From Cryptomeria japonica (Eukaryota > Streptophyta > Pinopsida > Cupressales > Cupressaceae): a stretch of DNA of 64,000 nt. How positions within the stretch are numbered: position 1 is the first letter of the stretch; each line of letters begins with the position of its first letter. The notes beneath the pieces are model-generated. The model saw only the letters and a program-made list of their open reading frames with translations. It searched no databases and was not told the origin of the DNA. Shown here piece by piece: positions 1 through 11,146 of the stretch. The stretch is from assembly GCF_030272615.1 (NCBI RefSeq), contig NC_081405.1:574971752-575035751 (forward strand), read 5' to 3'. The position numbers and the translations under genes were made by a program.

Positions 1-185
1 TCTTTGGGAAGTTTAACACCTTTACTTGTGAGCATGAGCAAATACTTTTCTTTGTCATTTTCCATAAGCCTTTCTACAAGCTTTTGAAATGAAGGGTTTT
101 CCTGACATTCCTAAAGAAGCTCTTCAGAAATTTTAGTCTCTTCTAAGTGTGGAACTTCAAAAGGATTTGACAACCTTCGATTCAT
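1..185 (-). pseudogene. Gag-like N-terminal fragment, running off the window
   Basis: On the minus strand a frame opens with an ATG at 185-183, begins MNRRLSNPFEVPHLEE and runs to the window edge with one in-frame TAG after about 24 codons. It is short, charged and helix-rich. It lies downstream of the LTR (3275-4722), primer site and leader of the same minus-strand element, which is where a gag gene is expected. I see no zinc knuckle or other diagnostic motif, because the rest lies outside the window. The gag reading is an inference from position. The stop means this copy is not intact. Confidence 0.35.
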
Positions 186-243
186 ACTAGACTCTGTGTG
201 TGTCTCACTTTGTTAGTTTCTTTGAGAGCAAGTAACAGGCATT

Positions 244-880
244 TTAGTAGAAACTTTTAGTGACAAAGGGGACAAAATCCTCATTGATATGTTGCTCAGG
301 GGTGGGTGGTTCTGGTCGAGATGTGTTATAAGTGATACACTCGTCAGGAAAGAATGCTGGATTGATCTTTCCTCCGCGATTTATGATTTGATTAAAAGCA
401 GACTTTTGACAGTAGGCTCCTGTTTTTAAGGGCTCTTTGTCAAATTTGTTAGATTTGTTTTGGATATAACATTTGACATGATGAAGGAATACCCAATGAG
501 ATTTGAAGAGTTGACGATTGATGTATAAAAACTTATTTCTCTCAATGAACTTGAAAAAACTAGGTTGTTGTTTCTTCAACATGATGTTACGATAAAGGTT
601 CTTTCTTCTCAGAATTTGGGGATTAGTCATGCATGAGTGATCAATGGTTTCCTTTGATTTGTTTAGATTCAGTTGATCTTGTTTAGAAAATTTCAAGTCT
701 TACTCTATCAAAATGAAGGTTTAGATGCCCCTTCACGACAAAGCGTATCAAATGATATGGATAAAAGCCTCCCGATATGGAGACTTGATTTGACAACTTG
801 AAATTTTTAAACAAGTGTTTTTGACATGTAATCCGTAAGATGGTAAAGGATTCTATTGATACTAATGATGAGGTTTCCAA
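244..880 (-). pseudogene. Unidentified reading frame in a retrotransposon leader, frameshifted
   Basis: Two overlapping minus-strand frames (683-880 and 244-696) join into one product of about 205 residues if a single frameshift near 690 is allowed. The first part starts METSSLVSIES. The second is lysine- and asparagine-rich and ends in a proline-rich tail (RPEPPTPEQH). I do not recognise a domain. It lies between the leader motif arrays and the putative gag start at 185, inside the same LTR element. It may be an extra ORF upstream of gag, as some plant gypsy lineages have, or a degenerate gag segment. The frameshift argues that the copy is dead. Confidence 0.35.
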
Positions 881-1089
881 ATTATGATAAGATAGATATG
901 TTTTATCGTGTGATTAGTTTAGGATTTTTACAACATTTGTTTTGACACAAATTTAGCTCAAGAAATAGTTTTAACAGTTTGTGTTCGCTACTCCACTTTG
1001 ATGAAAAATGTTGTTGATAATGAGAGGCTTTTGAAAATATTTTCAAAATCTTTAAAATTCCTCACTGTTTTACCCTCTGTCTATATGTT

Positions 1090-1480
1090 TTTAATCACGT
1101 GCTAAAATAGGGATGAAATGCGCTTCCAAAATTACTCCACGCGCTAAAATAATGACCACACGCACTAGGCTATCCCCAGAAGCGCACTCAAGTTTTGACT
1201 GTTCAAATTATTGTTTTTTGCCTATTTTAAAAAGTCATGCGCTATCCTGGGCTTGTGATGTGCTAACTTTTAAACTTGATGCGCTAATGTTTAGTTTCCA
1301 TGCGCTAAGCTGATGCTTCCACATGCTAGATTGTTTTTCTAATGTGCTAAATGTTTTAACGCTATTTTGATTTTTGGGATAAAACGCTACTATTTGGAAC
1401 TGAAGCGCTAACTTGATGGTTGGATGCGCTAAAAAAAGTACCTCACGCACTAAGAAGTTACTCTTACGTGCTAAACTATC
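1090..1480. repeat. Degenerate array of TGCGCTAA-like motifs, block 1
   Basis: About sixteen variants of an 8-base motif (TGCGCTAA, with forms such as ACGCGCTAAA, CGCACTAG, TGTGCTAA) occur every 20-30 bases, separated by unrelated AT-rich sequence. Only the motif is conserved, so this is not an ordinary tandem repeat. It lies in the transcribed leader of the minus-strand retrotransposon, where it reads TTAGCGCA in the RNA sense. Function is unknown. Confidence 0.7.
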
Positions 1481-2994
1481 CTGATTTTTCCTTTGGTTGG
1501 TTTTTTTGTGAATTTTTCAAGTTTGATGGATGATTTTCTGAAGTAGTAAATGCAAGCATGACACAAAAAGTACAACCATTTTGCCTAATCTAACAAAAAG
1601 TGTATGTTCTGCGAGGATGTGTTCAAATCCCTAATGTTTTAACAGGTTTGGATACGAATAATACACTTCAAAAAGACTCTTTATTCAAAGGTCATAAATA
1701 ACATCATAGCCCACTAGTCTTGATACTCCGTCAGGTCAAACAGCTGTGTCACCCCCTAGAGGGCGCCCATTTTTTTGCCTTTTGCCAGAAATTAACTCAA
1801 AGTGAATCGCTTCAAAATTGAGTAGTTATCTTGGGAGATTTATGGTGAGTAATCTTGGGGGCGGATTCTTCCCCACCCTTGCACTATGATGTTATAAATG
1901 TCTGGTTACTGACTCGGTTCAAAGCTTCTATTTCTATGGTTCGTAATCAGGCTTCCTATTTGACCGTCAGTGATAAACTCCCTCAAAAGGCTTCCCAAAC
2001 TTTAGAACAAAGGTTTTACATATCTCGAGGATACTGGGGGAAGGCTAATCGCTGCGCACAACTGTTGAAAAGGACTTTCGTCACTTTCCACTTTTGATTA
2101 TAGTGGGCTGGAATACTTGGCATCAAATCCATTTCGCACTTAGGTCATTCCCTTCACACCGGCCATAAACGGCTTTAAGAGTTGATTTCAACTCCTTGGG
2201 AAGGCAGGCCTGCTAAAGGATGTAAAATGCTTTTGAAGGAAAGAAATCTTTTTAGGAGAGGTCTGATTTTTTGGATCACCCAGTTAAGGGGAGAGCATAT
2301 ACCTTCCTCTTTCGATTCAAGGCAATCACAAATTCTTTTTAAACCTTCAATTCAGTGATTTTCTAATCTCTACTGGGAGATGTTTCTCCAAGAAAAGCAT
2401 GGTGTTAATTTTACTTCCTCAAACCAATGATTATTTAATCTAAAGAAATAACTGCGTCAACAAAGCAAAAGGTTTGATTTGGTCAACAAATAAAAATCGG
2501 TAAACAAAAGCGGAATAACTTCCCTCTTTAATTGCAACAAAGCCTTTTGAGGTGAGGTTCTTTCCTTTGCAAAACTTCAAAAGTGAGTCCTTTTATGCAC
2601 CAAAGGACGGTGAGGTTCTTTTTAAGCCCGTTGCAAAAGAAAAAAAATGAAATTTTGTGTTGTTCTTTTTAGAGCCCAAAGTGAGAAATTTTCTCCTAGA
2701 AAAGCAAGAAAATATTTTGATTTGTTGTTCGTTTTATTTGCCCAAAATAAAAGTGATTTCAATTTTATTTAAGCAAGAAAAGAAAGAAATTTGAACTTTG
2801 GCTAACTTAGAAAAGTTAGTAAAAATTTAAACTACTTTAATTCTAGCCTAAATAGAATGGATTCAAAACCTCCAGTCAACTATCAGTAACCTACAGAAAA
2901 CCAGTCAATTTGTTAGCAAAAAGGTGAATTCCGTGGATTTCCACAAGTCTAAATTTTAGTTTTTGTTATAAATTAATTTTCCCTTTTCTGTTTG
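1481..2994 (-). other. Retrotransposon leader, no gene seen
   Basis: This spacer lies between the two motif arrays. It has no convincing reading frame: the 80-codon plus-strand frame at 1855 has no family resemblance. A segment near 2520-2700 repeats the phrase GTGAGGTTCTTT twice. The stretch is best taken as untranslated leader of the element whose LTR starts at 3275. Confidence 0.45.
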
Positions 2995-3200
2995 TGATGC
3001 GCTACACTGTATTCGAGATGCGTTGCTCTATTTTTCTTCTGCGCTGAGACCTACAGGAAAAATTTGTAATCCTATGCGCTAACAAATGGACGTTACGCAC
3101 TAGATGATAGACTCTACGCACTGAACAGTAAACTGAATGCGCTAGGCTGTTAACAGGATGCACTAAACAGTTAACTTAATGCGCTAATTCATTTTTCCCG
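2995..3200. repeat. Degenerate array of TGCGCTAA-like motifs, block 2
   Basis: About nine further copies of the motif seen at 1090-1480 occur here at similar spacing (for example TGCGCTAC, TGCGCTAA, CGCACTAG, TGCACTAA). The block ends about 45 bases before the primer-binding site. The two blocks are separated by about 1.5 kb without the motif. Confidence 0.65.
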
Positions 3201-3244
3201 CATGCTTGCAAAAGTGGTTAAATTCAAAAACCGATTTGATATAT

Positions 3245-3270
3245 GGGTTCAAGCCCCACGGTGGGCGCTA
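3245..3270 (-). other. Primer-binding site matching tRNA-Lys
   Basis: The plus strand here reads as the 3' 26 bases of plant tRNA-Lys(CTT), including the CCCCACGGTGGGCGC core, with two differences by eye. On the minus strand this is the complement that primes reverse transcription of an LTR element. It lies four bases from the TG that opens the LTR at 3275. The match is longer than the usual 12-18 bases. It is not a tRNA gene: the 5' half, D arm and anticodon arm are absent. Confidence 0.7.
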
Positions 3271-3274
3271 GAAA

Positions 3275-4722
3275 TGTATGTGGGAAAAGAGGGACAATAG
3301 AACTCAAAATGCAAAAAATGGAGCTCTATGGAGCCTTGCTCACACACCCATAGGACTTCTTGGTGCAAGCTATGGAGTTATGAAGCATAACTCAGCTTCC
3401 CAAGGTGGGTCCCATGGTTCTCTATCTTACATGGTCCCTCAAACCAATGTTTTTGCTCTCAGATCATTGAGCAAAATGGTTTAGGGATGGCAAATGCAAG
3501 AACGAGGGATGTTTTTTGGTGATTTAATATGAGATGCATCTTAAGCTATGCATGATGCTAAAAATGCAATTAACTAACTATAAGATGACAAGGTTAGTAA
3601 ACAAACTATCCTAGTATAGTCTATTAGTTCAATGTTTTAAGCTAATGATAATAGAAAGTATTCTAAACATGCATATTTAGACTAATTCCTAGTTAAAAGA
3701 GGCTAAAATGATAAGCATAAAAATGGTATGAAATATTGAATGTATTTGAGCATAAGTATGATACTAGAAACTTGGATCCTGAAAAATGGAGGAATGAGAG
3801 CTCTATTTATAGCAAAAATAGGGCAATGGATGGTCAGGATTGAAAGAGTTGATCAAGGGTTGAGTTTGAAAGTTGGGAGTCCATGTTTGGAATTTGCACC
3901 AATGAAATGGTGACAAGTGTCAACATAGGGTTGGGTTGAGAGAAGGGGTTGGAGGCATTAAATGCCTGAGAAGACCTCATGGTTATCTAGAGGGTAAGGG
4001 TCAAGCTTAAGTTAAGATTACCCATTGGATTAAGAGTTAATCCAAGGATAAACTCTTGTGCAAATGATTAAGAAATAATCATGGTCAAAGCATTAAAGGC
4101 TTGAAGAGACCCTTGGGTTGGATGAAGGTTAAGTTAGGCAAAAAGTCTCTAACCATGTAAGAGGGTTGAATTAACCATTAATGGTTTGGGAGACTTTGGA
4201 AAATTAAGTGGTTGAAGACTTGAAGCCTTTAATGGTTATCAAAGACTTTAAGGGTTTGAGAAGTGACTTCCCTTTGTTTAGGGATGTGACAAAGTTTAGA
4301 AGATGGGTTAGGCTAATTAGAAGTGATTAGAAGAGTCTAGAAGGGATTAGAAATAGGTTTTAGAATGCAAGTGGGAGATGTAGGAAAATGCAAGTGGATG
4401 GAGGGATAATAGGATTTAATTGAAATAAAGTTAATTTAATTCAATTTGGTTACAATTTGGGGAAATTAAATAAATTAGATTTATTCAATTTAGGATAGCT
4501 TATTTAATTAAATTTGAATTTAATTAAAAATGGATAGAAGGGATTTAAATGAATAAAATGATTTATTCATTAAATGGTATAGTGAATTTAATTTAAATAA
4601 ACTGAGTACTTTATTTAATTTAAATAGAAGAATGTGGGTAATTTAATTAAATTGGATTTAATTAAATAGAGAAATGAACATAAAATATTCATTTAGGAAT
4701 ATGGTCATTTTTATACATCTAC
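3275..4722 (-). mobile_element. 5' LTR of a minus-strand LTR retrotransposon (gypsy-like)
   Basis: The LTR is bounded on the right by TACATCTACA (minus-strand start TGTAGATGTA) and on the left by the TG beside the primer site, giving about 1.45 kb. A TATA-type box lies at 3803-3812 on the minus strand. The right half is very AT-rich with repeated TTTAATTAAATT phrases. The 3' LTR and coding region lie left of the window, so identity between LTRs cannot be judged. The right edge falls inside the coiled-coil frame at 4711-5061, indicating insertion into Copia C. The gypsy assignment rests on the TGGCGCC-class primer site and is an inference. Confidence 0.55.
3803..3812 (-). promoter_or_regulatory. 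Putative LTR TATA box
   Basis: The minus strand reads CTATAAATAG inside the LTR, about 540 bases from the primer-site end, a plausible core promoter. No start site can be shown. Confidence 0.4.
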
Positions 4723-5061
4723 AATGTTATCTTCAGTTATTCTCAATGCATCAAGATTTTTAGTCATCTGTGTGCTGAAATACTCATGTTCCCTTCTCAT
4801 TGCTTTAAGCTGATCATTTAGTGGTTTGTTCTTTTCTTTCAATTCTATAATCATTTCTTTAGACTCTTCTGATATGTTGTTCTCAGATGATGTCTCAATT
4901 TGTTCCACCAACTCTTGTGAGTCCTGTAAATCAGCAGACAATCTTCTTCTTACTTTCAGTGATTTTTGCATTTGTCTTTGCATCTCTACAATCACTTGAT
5001 TAGCATGATCCAATTCTTCTTGGAGATTCACAATTCTACGTGATTGTTTATAGCCTTCCAT
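4711..5061 (-). pseudogene. Coiled-coil frame at the start of Copia C, truncated
   Basis: A 116-codon frame begins about 50 bases inside the primer site of Copia C. It is almost entirely charged and helical, with heptad-like Leu/Ile/Met spacing (for example IVNLQEELDHANQVIVEMQ), suggesting a long coiled coil. Its last few codons belong to the LTR that begins at 4722, so the original frame was longer and was cut by that insertion. Ordinary Copia gag proteins do not start this way. It may be a lineage-specific gag extension, a captured host segment, or a different ORF1. No homolog is claimed. Confidence 0.4.
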
Positions 5062-5109
5062 TGATTGGATCTTTCTGTTTAGGCTATAAAAGCCTTTTCC
5101 AAGATTATA

Positions 5110-5121
5110 GCTTTGATACCA
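5110..5121 (-). other. Copia C primer-binding site
   Basis: The minus strand reads TGGTATCAAAGC, one mismatch from the initiator tRNA-Met complement used by plant Copia elements. It sits two bases from the LTR start at 5124. Confidence 0.7.
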
Positions 5122-5123
5122 AT

Positions 5124-6357
5124 TGTTAGGTCAAACAATGAAAGCTAATGTATTGAGAGGGGAGGGGTGAATCAGTACTTCAAAAATTTTCTTTAAAAAA
5201 AATCTTGCTGATAAACATAAACTATATATAGTTGATCTCATAATATATAAAACAAAACACAATCATAGAAATTACATCCATACAAATTTCAATCCATAAC
5301 ACAAAGATTTTAGTTACGCAAAAACTTTTTGTTAGAGAGAAAAACTACGGTGGGGATGGCACCCACAACTTCACTACTACAATAATAAAGGTTGCTCAGT
5401 TAGAGCTACATGTTTAGCTATTTCTGATAGCTTACCTTGTTAGGAGTATGAAGATCTTTAGATCTACCTTGCTAAAGGATTTTTACAAACACTTTTACAA
5501 AATGTTGTACCTGGTTAAAGGTTTTACAATTTATAGACCTTGTTAGAGTCTATTTCCCTATTAAAGGTTTCTAACACAACTCAAAATAATTCAATCAAAA
5601 TCTTTTACAAAATATCTGCAACTTTACATCTAAAACATTATAGCAGACTCTTTGCGTTCAATATGAAATTACCATGCTCATAGCATACCTCCGTAGTTGA
5701 TAGATAAACTTGGTGACCTCTTTTGTATTCTCTATCCCTTAAACTATTTTATGAAAATCTTCTTGTGACCTTTCAATACCTCTATTCAATCATCACATCT
5801 TATCTTTTCACAAGAGTTTTATCTTCAACTCACCATCTTTTTTCTTTTTTTTCTCTCTTTTCTTAGATACTCAAATCACTATGTATATAGATCTCTAAGG
5901 TTGTGATATTGTTCATACATCGATTATACAAACATGTTTTATCGAATGAATAAACATAGAAATTATTTCATTTGATAAACTTCCTCAAAATCATACAAAA
6001 TCCATAAGTGCAATTCCCTATGAAATAACGGTTCCCTGTTCTCGCATCTTGTAACATGTTTCCACATATGTGTCCATATTCATTGAATCTGGTAACATGT
6101 TTCCACTCGGTTCAGATTAACTTAGTGTACCTTCTTTGCTACTCAGTGGACATAGGAAATTTACTCGATAGACAGCTCGGTGTATATCATCTCGGTGACT
6201 AGCCTTTCTTCTGTAACCGACACCCTTAGTGCTTACCGACTGGATCTTTCTGTAGTATTAACCAACTAGGGTATATAGGATGACTTTGAACATAAAACTA
6301 ATGACAACTTAGTAAATAGTAACACCCCCATCCTAGCTTCTTGTTGATCCTCCAACA
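5124..6357 (-). mobile_element. Copia C 5' LTR
   Basis: On the plus strand the segment runs from TGTTAGGTCAAAC to CCTCCAACA, so on the minus strand it starts TGTTGGAGG and ends CA, about 1.23 kb. It carries the same purine box (GAGAGGGGAGGGGTGAATCAG) and the GTGGG...CCCAC hairpin found in Copia A and Copia B LTRs, plus iterated TTGTTAGAG/GGTTAAAGG phrases as in Copia A. The internal region is cut at 4722, so only the leader and the coiled-coil frame remain here. The right flank (from 6358) is the decayed gag-like region. Confidence 0.65.
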
Positions 6358-6737
6358 ATAAGAAAGTTTCTAATTCTAACATTTATTTTGAAATTCCCAG
6401 GGGTAACCATTCAAGAACCTCCTATAGACAAGCTCCAATAGAACCCTTTCATCTTTTCCAACCGTGTCCACCTGGAGTGCTTTGTTGCTTCATCATAAGG
6501 TGGGTCATTATCCTTGCATCCCATTAGTGACCATTGAAAAATGGTTGGCTGGAAGCTAAGGGGCAACCAATGTCTTCCTTTTGTTGTGTCCAAATGTATA
6601 TATTTTGGTGCCCGTCTTAGTCTGGCATGATAATTTTATAAGGAATGCAGCTCAGATTATTTCAACTCATCAGGTAGACAATTCCAACACTACACTAAAT
6701 GTCCAACTACCACCTAACCGTCAACTATAGCCATCTT

Positions 6738-8112
6738 CTAATACTCTCTATATACCTCTTTTCTCAGGGGTAAAATTTTATTCCCATAATCTAGTTGATA
6801 CATAAATTTCTGCTTGTCATAATAGAGCCTTCTTGGATTCCTTGATTCAACCCTCAATGGAAGTGAAAGATCAAGTTCTTCCTTCCCATGCATCTTAAAT
6901 TGTTCTCCCATAGTAACTTCATTTTCAATCCATGACATGAGAGTCCTTAGTTGAATATCTCCAATGTAGAGCAAGCGATTCCATTCAGCATCATTAGGGA
7001 CATCATAATTACGTAGATAGAATTTACAAAGAAAATTTTTGATGGTTGTAGGAGATGTTTGATAGATATAATAAAAGTCCTGAGGTGTTTCTAAAGAAGG
7101 GCTTAGGTCCCTAAAAATTCTCATTAATTGAAAACAAATATATTACTCCTTCAAATACAGGGAGTAGACCCAAGGTGGCACTCTACATTGCATTAGTTGT
7201 GGTATCATGGTGGCTATTGTCTCCACCTTATTTTCAAGCCGAGCAATTTACTCATCTTTCCATTCAATGACTTTCTTCTTTCGATCAATAAGTCTCTACA
7301 TCTCTACTTTTTCTAACTCTCATTCCCTTTAAAAGACAACAACAATAGTACAACTAGTAAAAAAAGAGGGTGGTTTGTGAACTAATGCTCTAGATTTTGA
7401 CTTCCCAATCCAACCTTCTGCTTCAACAATTTTCTCTATGATGGAGGCCAAGTTGTCAAGCCCAGCGAAGCCCAACCCTTCCTGTAGCCACTCATGAGGG
7501 ATTCCTTCCTGTTCTTTTTCACCCTTATCTTCTTCTTTACTAGGTTCTTCAAGACCCTCAACCTCCCATAACTCCATAGGAGAGGATGGAGTAACAACAT
7601 CCTGGTAAGGACTATGCAATTCTTTCTTTGGGGAATCAATATGAATGCTGGAAGTTGGCTTCTCTAACTACTTTTATTTTTAGATTTTCTTCAGAACCCA
7701 CCACTTCGTCTTAGAGGCATTTTCTCGATGGCTGCAAGAGGGGTTCCAATATCTAATTTTTAGGTTTTTTTGCATCTCCTATGGTGGCTGCAGGAGAATC
7801 TTCTTTTGCAATTATTCTTTTCTTTGTGACTGGAGGGACTGAATCCACACTTTTTCCCTTTCCCTTCTTCTTCTTCATGTCAATTTGCTTCTCTTTACCT
7901 TTCTCCTTCCATGTAGCGGTCATAGTTCTCATCGGGGTTTGAAATGGAACCCCTGTTGAGGCTTCTATGACTTTCGACAATGTTTCTCCTAGTGACAGTT
8001 CCTCTTCTATAACAATATCTCAAACTGGTTACAACTTGGAGGATGAGGGCTCAACAATAGGACCAGGTCCTTCTAAATTCCCCCTTCTTGAGACAGGGGT
8101 TGTTCTCCTAGA
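6738..8112 (-). pseudogene. Decayed downstream part of an unidentified gag-like frame
   Basis: Several minus-strand frames follow one another (7753-7980, 7436-7639/7329-7619, 6738-7124), broken by stops and shifts. The first is lysine-rich and basic (KKKKGKGKSVD). The second is acidic (EEPSKEEDKGEKEQEG). The last begins MRIFRDLSPSLETPQ and ends in a tyrosine-rich segment (RRLYYDKQKFMYQLDYG). The order, conserved-looking head then charged tail, resembles the plus-strand region at 34680-37617. This is probably the C-terminal part of the frame described at 8113-8362 and 16741-17200. No protease, reverse transcriptase or integrase motif is visible, so I leave the family open. Confidence 0.35.
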
Positions 8113-8362
8113 CCCACATTATTCACCCTAAACCTTCTAATTTTTACAAATTCATCCTAGGTCATTTGGGAAACATCTCTTAAAGACCTTTCAACCAATA
8201 ATTTAATCAAATAGTGGTGAGTAATAGAGTGAGACCTACCTTTTTGTGTCTCCATTGCACTGATGGAAAGAAGATTATACAATACATTCGGAACATTTTT
8301 CCTCCTCCCATGGTGCAAATGACTTGGGAGCTTAAAATGGTGGAAATTCAGGCATGATAATC
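8113..8362 (-). pseudogene. Gag-like frame, distal half, separated by Copia A
   Basis: If Copia A and one copy of its 5-bp target duplication are removed, the frame ending at 16741 continues here without a shift for about 70 codons before a TAG. A second TAG follows about 30 codons later. The joined segment reads on through LPSHLHHGRRKNVPNVLYN, which looks like a real protein rather than a random frame. It is the same unidentified gag-like protein as at 16741-17200. The stops show it was decaying. Confidence 0.45.
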
Positions 8363-9985
8363 TAATAACTCAATGATGAACCACTAGTACCAAACCGGTA
8401 CTGAGAGGGGGGGGGCTGAATCAGTACAAACACAAATACAGTAAAAAACTAGTTTGACAGCAAATACCCCAAATGACTGATAAATAGGGATACCGGTAAA
8501 ACAGAGTGCAACAGGTAACATCCAGTATAGCTCAATCAGTCATGAATCGGTCACTCAATAAGCTTTCCTCTTAACTCAATACTACAGTATCATTATATTC
8601 TCATGCATAAACCAATAAACTTCACCATCAGATCTTCACAACAATGAGTTCAATATGTTTTATAGAAAGGCATAAAACATAGAACCTTCACGTGCTTAAT
8701 AGATAAAACAAAGCATCACAAGATAGAAGCATTTCACATGACACACATAATTTTCACATGGAAACCCAACTAGAAAAATCCACGGTGGGGATGAATACCC
8801 ACAAGCTGCTTTTTGAATTCTTTAGAAGTCCGCTCTATTAGGAGCCTTGTCTGGTTAAGAACATTACAATAGGTTCTGGTAAGAACCGATCCTGTTAAGG
8901 ATCACCCAGTTAAGGAATACCCAGTTAAGGGTTAAACCCGATAGGGTCACCTTGTTAGAGGATTTCAAGGACTCAATAGCTGAAAGGATCTCCTAAGCTT
9001 CTCTAGCTTCTCAGAACTCATTAGCCTTGAGTTACCCGGTTAAGGGATTTGAAACAAGCTGGTTAAGACCACTCGATTTAAGGGATTTTGAATCAAGCCA
9101 GTTAAGGCTACCCTGTTAGGGGATTTTACAACTGTTTAAGTGGTTAGAGATCAACACGTATTACAATGATCTATTAACAACACTTAATGCTAATGCAGGT
9201 CCGTTTAGGCTCCTCTTTTCCTTCTTCACATTCACTTTGTAGGTATCTTTTCTCTCCTTTGGTCTGGCAAGAATCACATATCACTTTCCTTGGATACACA
9301 CTCACAACTTTTGCCAACAACCTTAGAAAGAAACGCAACATCGACCTTATAGGAGACATATAGGTCGGTATCAAAAACCCTAAACCCTAAACTTGTTAGG
9401 TTAAGAAATTCAAAACGGTTTGATCCTAACCATTGAATCATGCTGCATTAAATGCAACAATCTTGAATTGATCTCAAGATATTCTCCATTGTCCATTATC
9501 CACCGTTTTCATGGCGGCTGATAACCCATCACGCATTATCACTGTTTGACAGACTTTGCACATTCTTGAGGTAGATAGGAATAGTCATCTTCATGCAAGA
9601 TCCTTCACGCACATAGAGGTTACGTGGCAACATGATCTGTCCTTCATCATACTGCTAACTCATCACACAAAGCTCACTGATTGAGTCACATAGGCTTGAG
9701 GTACTCCAACTGGAAACCCCAAAGTGGAAGCAACCTAGCAACTAGTAGTCATATAGTGCTTCCATGTGCTGGTTCCCATAACTTCATGCCGGTTCACCTT
9801 GAACAAATATGCCACTTCACTTTGGCATATAAACCGGTTCACACATATGCCGGTTCCTCTCTCTTCACTTATCACATGTGCCAGTTCACACTATGTCCCA
9901 TATTGACATAAATGACAACATACAATATCATTATATCTTCATGCTGATTCACATAAGGCTCATGCCATTTCACATAATGCCAACA
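8363..9985 (-). repeat. Copia A 3' LTR
   Basis: On the plus strand it begins TAATAACTCAATGA (the expected TG has become TA) and ends CCAACA next to the polypurine tract. Length is 1623 bp. It contains the purine box near 8400, the hairpin at 8781-8803 and a run of iterated GGTTAAGG phrases from about 8850 to 9120. Confidence 0.9.
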
Positions 9986-10000
9986 ATCTCCCCCTTTGGC
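9986..10000 (-). other. Copia A polypurine tract
   Basis: The minus strand reads GCCAAAGGGGGAGAT immediately before the 3' LTR, the primer for plus-strand DNA synthesis. The same 15 bases occur at the matching place in Copia B (38786-38800). Confidence 0.85.
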
Positions 10001-10279
10001 ATTGATGGCAATATACAAAAGATATCTTCTCTGCTTCACATCTTCTCCCCAGTTGCTACAGATATGTTTTTGCTTTACTCCTTCTCCCCCTTTGACAACA
10101 ATGCCAAAGTGGAGGTATAGTCATCACTGTTTCATCATGCTACTTCCCCTGAGGAGTAGCATCCTTCAACACAAAAATAAACCAAAACTTTGTCTTTCCA
10201 GTACTTGACTGATGTGGAACAATCAGTTTTAGTTCACCTCCTAAAGGGGCAATACCCCTAATTCATCTCTCAAATGCAC

Positions 10280-11146
10280 AAATGTTGTCTTTGGGAGAGC
10301 CTTGGTGAATATGTCTACTAACTACTCCTTACTGGACACATGCTCCAGTGCAATATCTTTATTCTGAACCTTTTCCCTCAATAAATAATACTTAAGCTCA
10401 AAATGCTTGGTTCTAGAATGTAAAACCAGATTCTTTGATATATTGATAGCACTTGTGTTATCGCAGAATATACTTATCGGTTCAAATACAGGGATCTTGA
10501 AGCCTTCCAATACATGCTTCATCTAGATTGTCTGAGTGTAGTTCATGAAAGCTGCAACATACTCCACTTTTGCTGTAGACTGAGAGATGCAACTCTACTT
10601 TTTACTCATCCATGAGACTAGTCTACCACCGAGAAAGAATGCACCACCGGTTGTGCTCTTCTGGTCATCCACATTACCAACCTAATCAGCATCGATGAAT
10701 ACTTCCAAATTGAAATTATTGTTGTATGGGTACCACAATCGATAGTCAGTTGTTCCCTTCAGATACCTAAGAATCCACTTGACTGCACTCAAATGAGATT
10801 CTCTTGGACTCTTCTGGAACCTTGCAGTGATGCCAACTGCATGTGCAATATCTGGTCTGCTATGCACTACATAATGCAACTTGCCAATCATTGATTGGTA
10901 TTCCTTCTCATCAACCAATGTGGAATCATCCTCCTTTGTCAATTTGCAGCCAGTCACCATCGGTGTACCAACTGGTTTGCTATCTTCCATGCCAAAATTT
11001 GTCAACACCTCTTTGACATATTTGGACTGAGTGATGAAGATTCCATCTTTCATCTGCTGGATCTGCAGTCCAATGAAGAACTTAATCTCCCCTATGAGTG
11101 ACATCTCAAACTCTTTCTTCATCTCATCAGCAAACTCATGACTCAT
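10280..11146 (-). pseudogene. Copia A end of reverse transcriptase and RNase H
   Basis: The frame 10682-11146 carries the C-terminal reverse transcriptase (FFIGLQIQQ, SMIGKLHYV, RPDIAHAVG, ILRYLKGTTDY). The frame 10322-10522 carries RNase H (FCDNTSAI, HSRTKHFEL, ALEHVSSKE), and the stretch between them has the rest of RNase H broken by stops. RNase H removes the RNA strand during reverse transcription. The N-terminal part of the polymerase is at 11533-13122. The segment 11147-11532 between them is rearranged. Confidence 0.8.

Noticed and set aside
1090-1480. CRISPR-like array
   Set aside because: The repeated motif is only about 8 bases, is degenerate and has irregular spacing, in a eukaryotic retrotransposon leader.
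3245-3270. Possible tRNA-Lys gene
   Set aside because: Only the 3' end of the tRNA is present and it abuts an LTR start, so it is a primer-binding site.
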